From NCBI GenBank assembly GCA_002311315.1, contig DBZZ01000076.1:32821-39298 (forward strand): a stretch of DNA of 6,478 nt. Reading direction: 5' to 3'. The notes beneath the pieces are model-generated. The model searched no databases and was not told the DNA's origin. It saw only the letters and a program-made list of their open reading frames with translations. Shown here one piece after another: positions 5,871-6,478 of this stretch (position 1 is the stretch's first letter; the number at the start of each line of letters is the position of its first letter). This stretch comes from Methylococcaceae bacterium UBA1147. Its GTDB lineage: Bacteria; Pseudomonadota; Gammaproteobacteria; Methylococcales; UBA1147. Made by a program: the position numbers and the translations under genes.

Positions 5871-6478
5871 ATGTTTCTGTTCAAGAATAAAATCCTGTCA
5901 ATCTTCATGTTGTTCACGATTCCCGCGGTCTGTCTGCCTTGTCCCGTACTGGTGATCGGAGACAGCATCAGCGCCGCTTATGGTCTGGAAACGACCCAGG
6001 GCTGGGTCAGGTTATTACAACAGAAATTAAAGCGTGAAAGAATCGATTGCGAAATCATTAACTCGAGCATTAGCGGAGACACGACAGGTGGCGGGGCTGC
6101 ACGGATCAATCAAGATCTTTCTGCCTATCATCCGCAAGTCGTCATTATTGAACTGGGCGGCAATGATGGCCTGCGGGGCCTGCCTCCCAGTATCATAAAA
6201 AAAAACCTGAAAACTATGATCGACCGTGCGCAGTCTTCGAATTCGCAGGTGATTCTTCTGGGCATAGAGATCCCACCCAACTATGGCAAGCGATATACAG
6301 ATTCGTTCAAGACAATTTACCAAGAACTTGCGACCGAAACCAAAATCGAGTTCGTACCCGAACTGATGACCGGAATCGGAGACCGGCCCCGTTATATGCA
6401 GGAGGATGGAATCCACCCAAACAGGGCCGGCCAGGCATTGATCATGGAGAAAATCTGGCCAGGATTGAACAGGATAAT
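5871..6478 (+). CDS. tesA: TesA: periplasmic SGNH-family thioesterase I / lysophospholipase L1 (3' end beyond window)
   Basis: 202 residues are visible, running off the right edge. Seen: a signal peptide of about 20-24 residues (KNK, then a hydrophobic ILSIFMLFTIPAV), then SGNH blocks. Block I is LVIGDSISAAYGL with nucleophile S32; block II SISGDT with G69; block III ELGGNDGLRG with N98; block V QEDGIHPN with D179 and H182. The G-N, N-D and D-H spacings (29, 81, 3) equal those of E. coli TesA (G44, N73, D154, H157); the S-G spacing is 37 rather than 34. NYGKRY at 137-142 matches the substrate-loop NYGRRY. TesA hydrolyses acyl-CoA and other thioesters, lysophospholipids and esters in the periplasm. 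The ATG at 5871 has GGAGA 8 nt upstream. The E. coli protein ends about ten residues after the region reached here, so only a few codons are missing. It is divergent from ybbA, the standard arrangement. Two oddities: a CLPC motif at the signal end and a run of nine A at 6197-6205 inside the gene. Confidence 0.96.
   Translation, partial: MFLFKNKILSIFMLFTIPAVCLPCPVLVIGDSISAAYGLETTQGWVRLLQQKLKRERIDCEIINSSISGDTTGGGAARINQDLSAYHPQVVIIELGGNDGLRGLPPSIIKKNLKTMIDRAQSSNSQVILLGIEIPPNYGKRYTDSFKTIYQELATETKIEFVPELMTGIGDRPRYMQEDGIHPNRAGQALIMEKIWPGLNRI

Noticed and set aside
5896..5901. Perfect TTGACA facing ybbA inside tesA
   Set aside because: No acceptable -10 lies 15-19 bp downstream, so it is not called as a promoter feature.
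5831..5968. N-terminal extension of YbbA by 46 residues
   Set aside because: It crosses the divergent tesA start and signal peptide; family proteins begin at the MIDVRNLSK position.
6027..6416. Minus-strand open frame of 129 codons at the right end
   Set aside because: It is a mirror of tesA, whose SGNH blocks are intact on the plus strand.
1..6478. CRISPR array, mobile element, toxin-antitoxin, phage or tRNA signals
   Set aside because: No spaced direct repeats, terminal inverted repeats, transposase or integrase motifs, or cloverleaf-like stretches were found on either strand.

Overview
The window looks like chromosomal DNA from a gammaproteobacterium of roughly balanced GC content. The main evidence is the right half, which carries the enterobacterial/pseudomonad-type block ybbP-ybbA with a divergent tesA in its usual arrangement. 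The left edge holds an NlpD-type LysM/M23 lipoprotein. I cannot name the genus. There are no rRNA or tRNA genes, transposases, integrases, phage genes or CRISPR repeats, so this reads as ordinary, densely packed core or near-core DNA.

Left part (1-2178), minus strand: three genes run leftwards in tight succession and probably form one operon. The first is a cytoplasmic VWA (MIDAS) protein (2026-1319). The second is a membrane-anchored J-domain protein with a Pam18/Tim14-like C-terminus (1317-571), starting at TTG one base after the VWA stop. The third is a LysM plus degenerate-M23 lipoprotein of the NlpD/amidase-activator type (527 to beyond the left edge). The grouping suggests a small envelope-associated module, but its function is unknown and no Hsp70 partner is in view.

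Middle (2027-2664): a 152-bp divergent intergenic region holds a good extended -10 promoter facing right and a weaker candidate facing left. It drives a monocistronic 140-aa single-pass membrane protein with a probable SH3-like extracytoplasmic domain and two cysteines. Between its stop and the convergent ybbP stop lies a perfect 11-bp inverted repeat without a U-tract.

Right part (2665-6478): ybbP (829-aa FtsX/MacB-type permease) and ybbA (221-aa ATPase) are translated leftwards, with the ybbP Shine-Dalgarno overlapping the ybbA stop codon. tesA (periplasmic SGNH thioesterase/lysophospholipase) is divergent, with only 40 bp between the two start codons, and runs off the right edge a few codons before its expected end. 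Together they fit a periplasm-facing lipid/ester-handling ABC system.

I found no clearly novel system. The best candidates for a second look are the VWA/J-protein/NlpD-like operon and the small SH3-like membrane protein.
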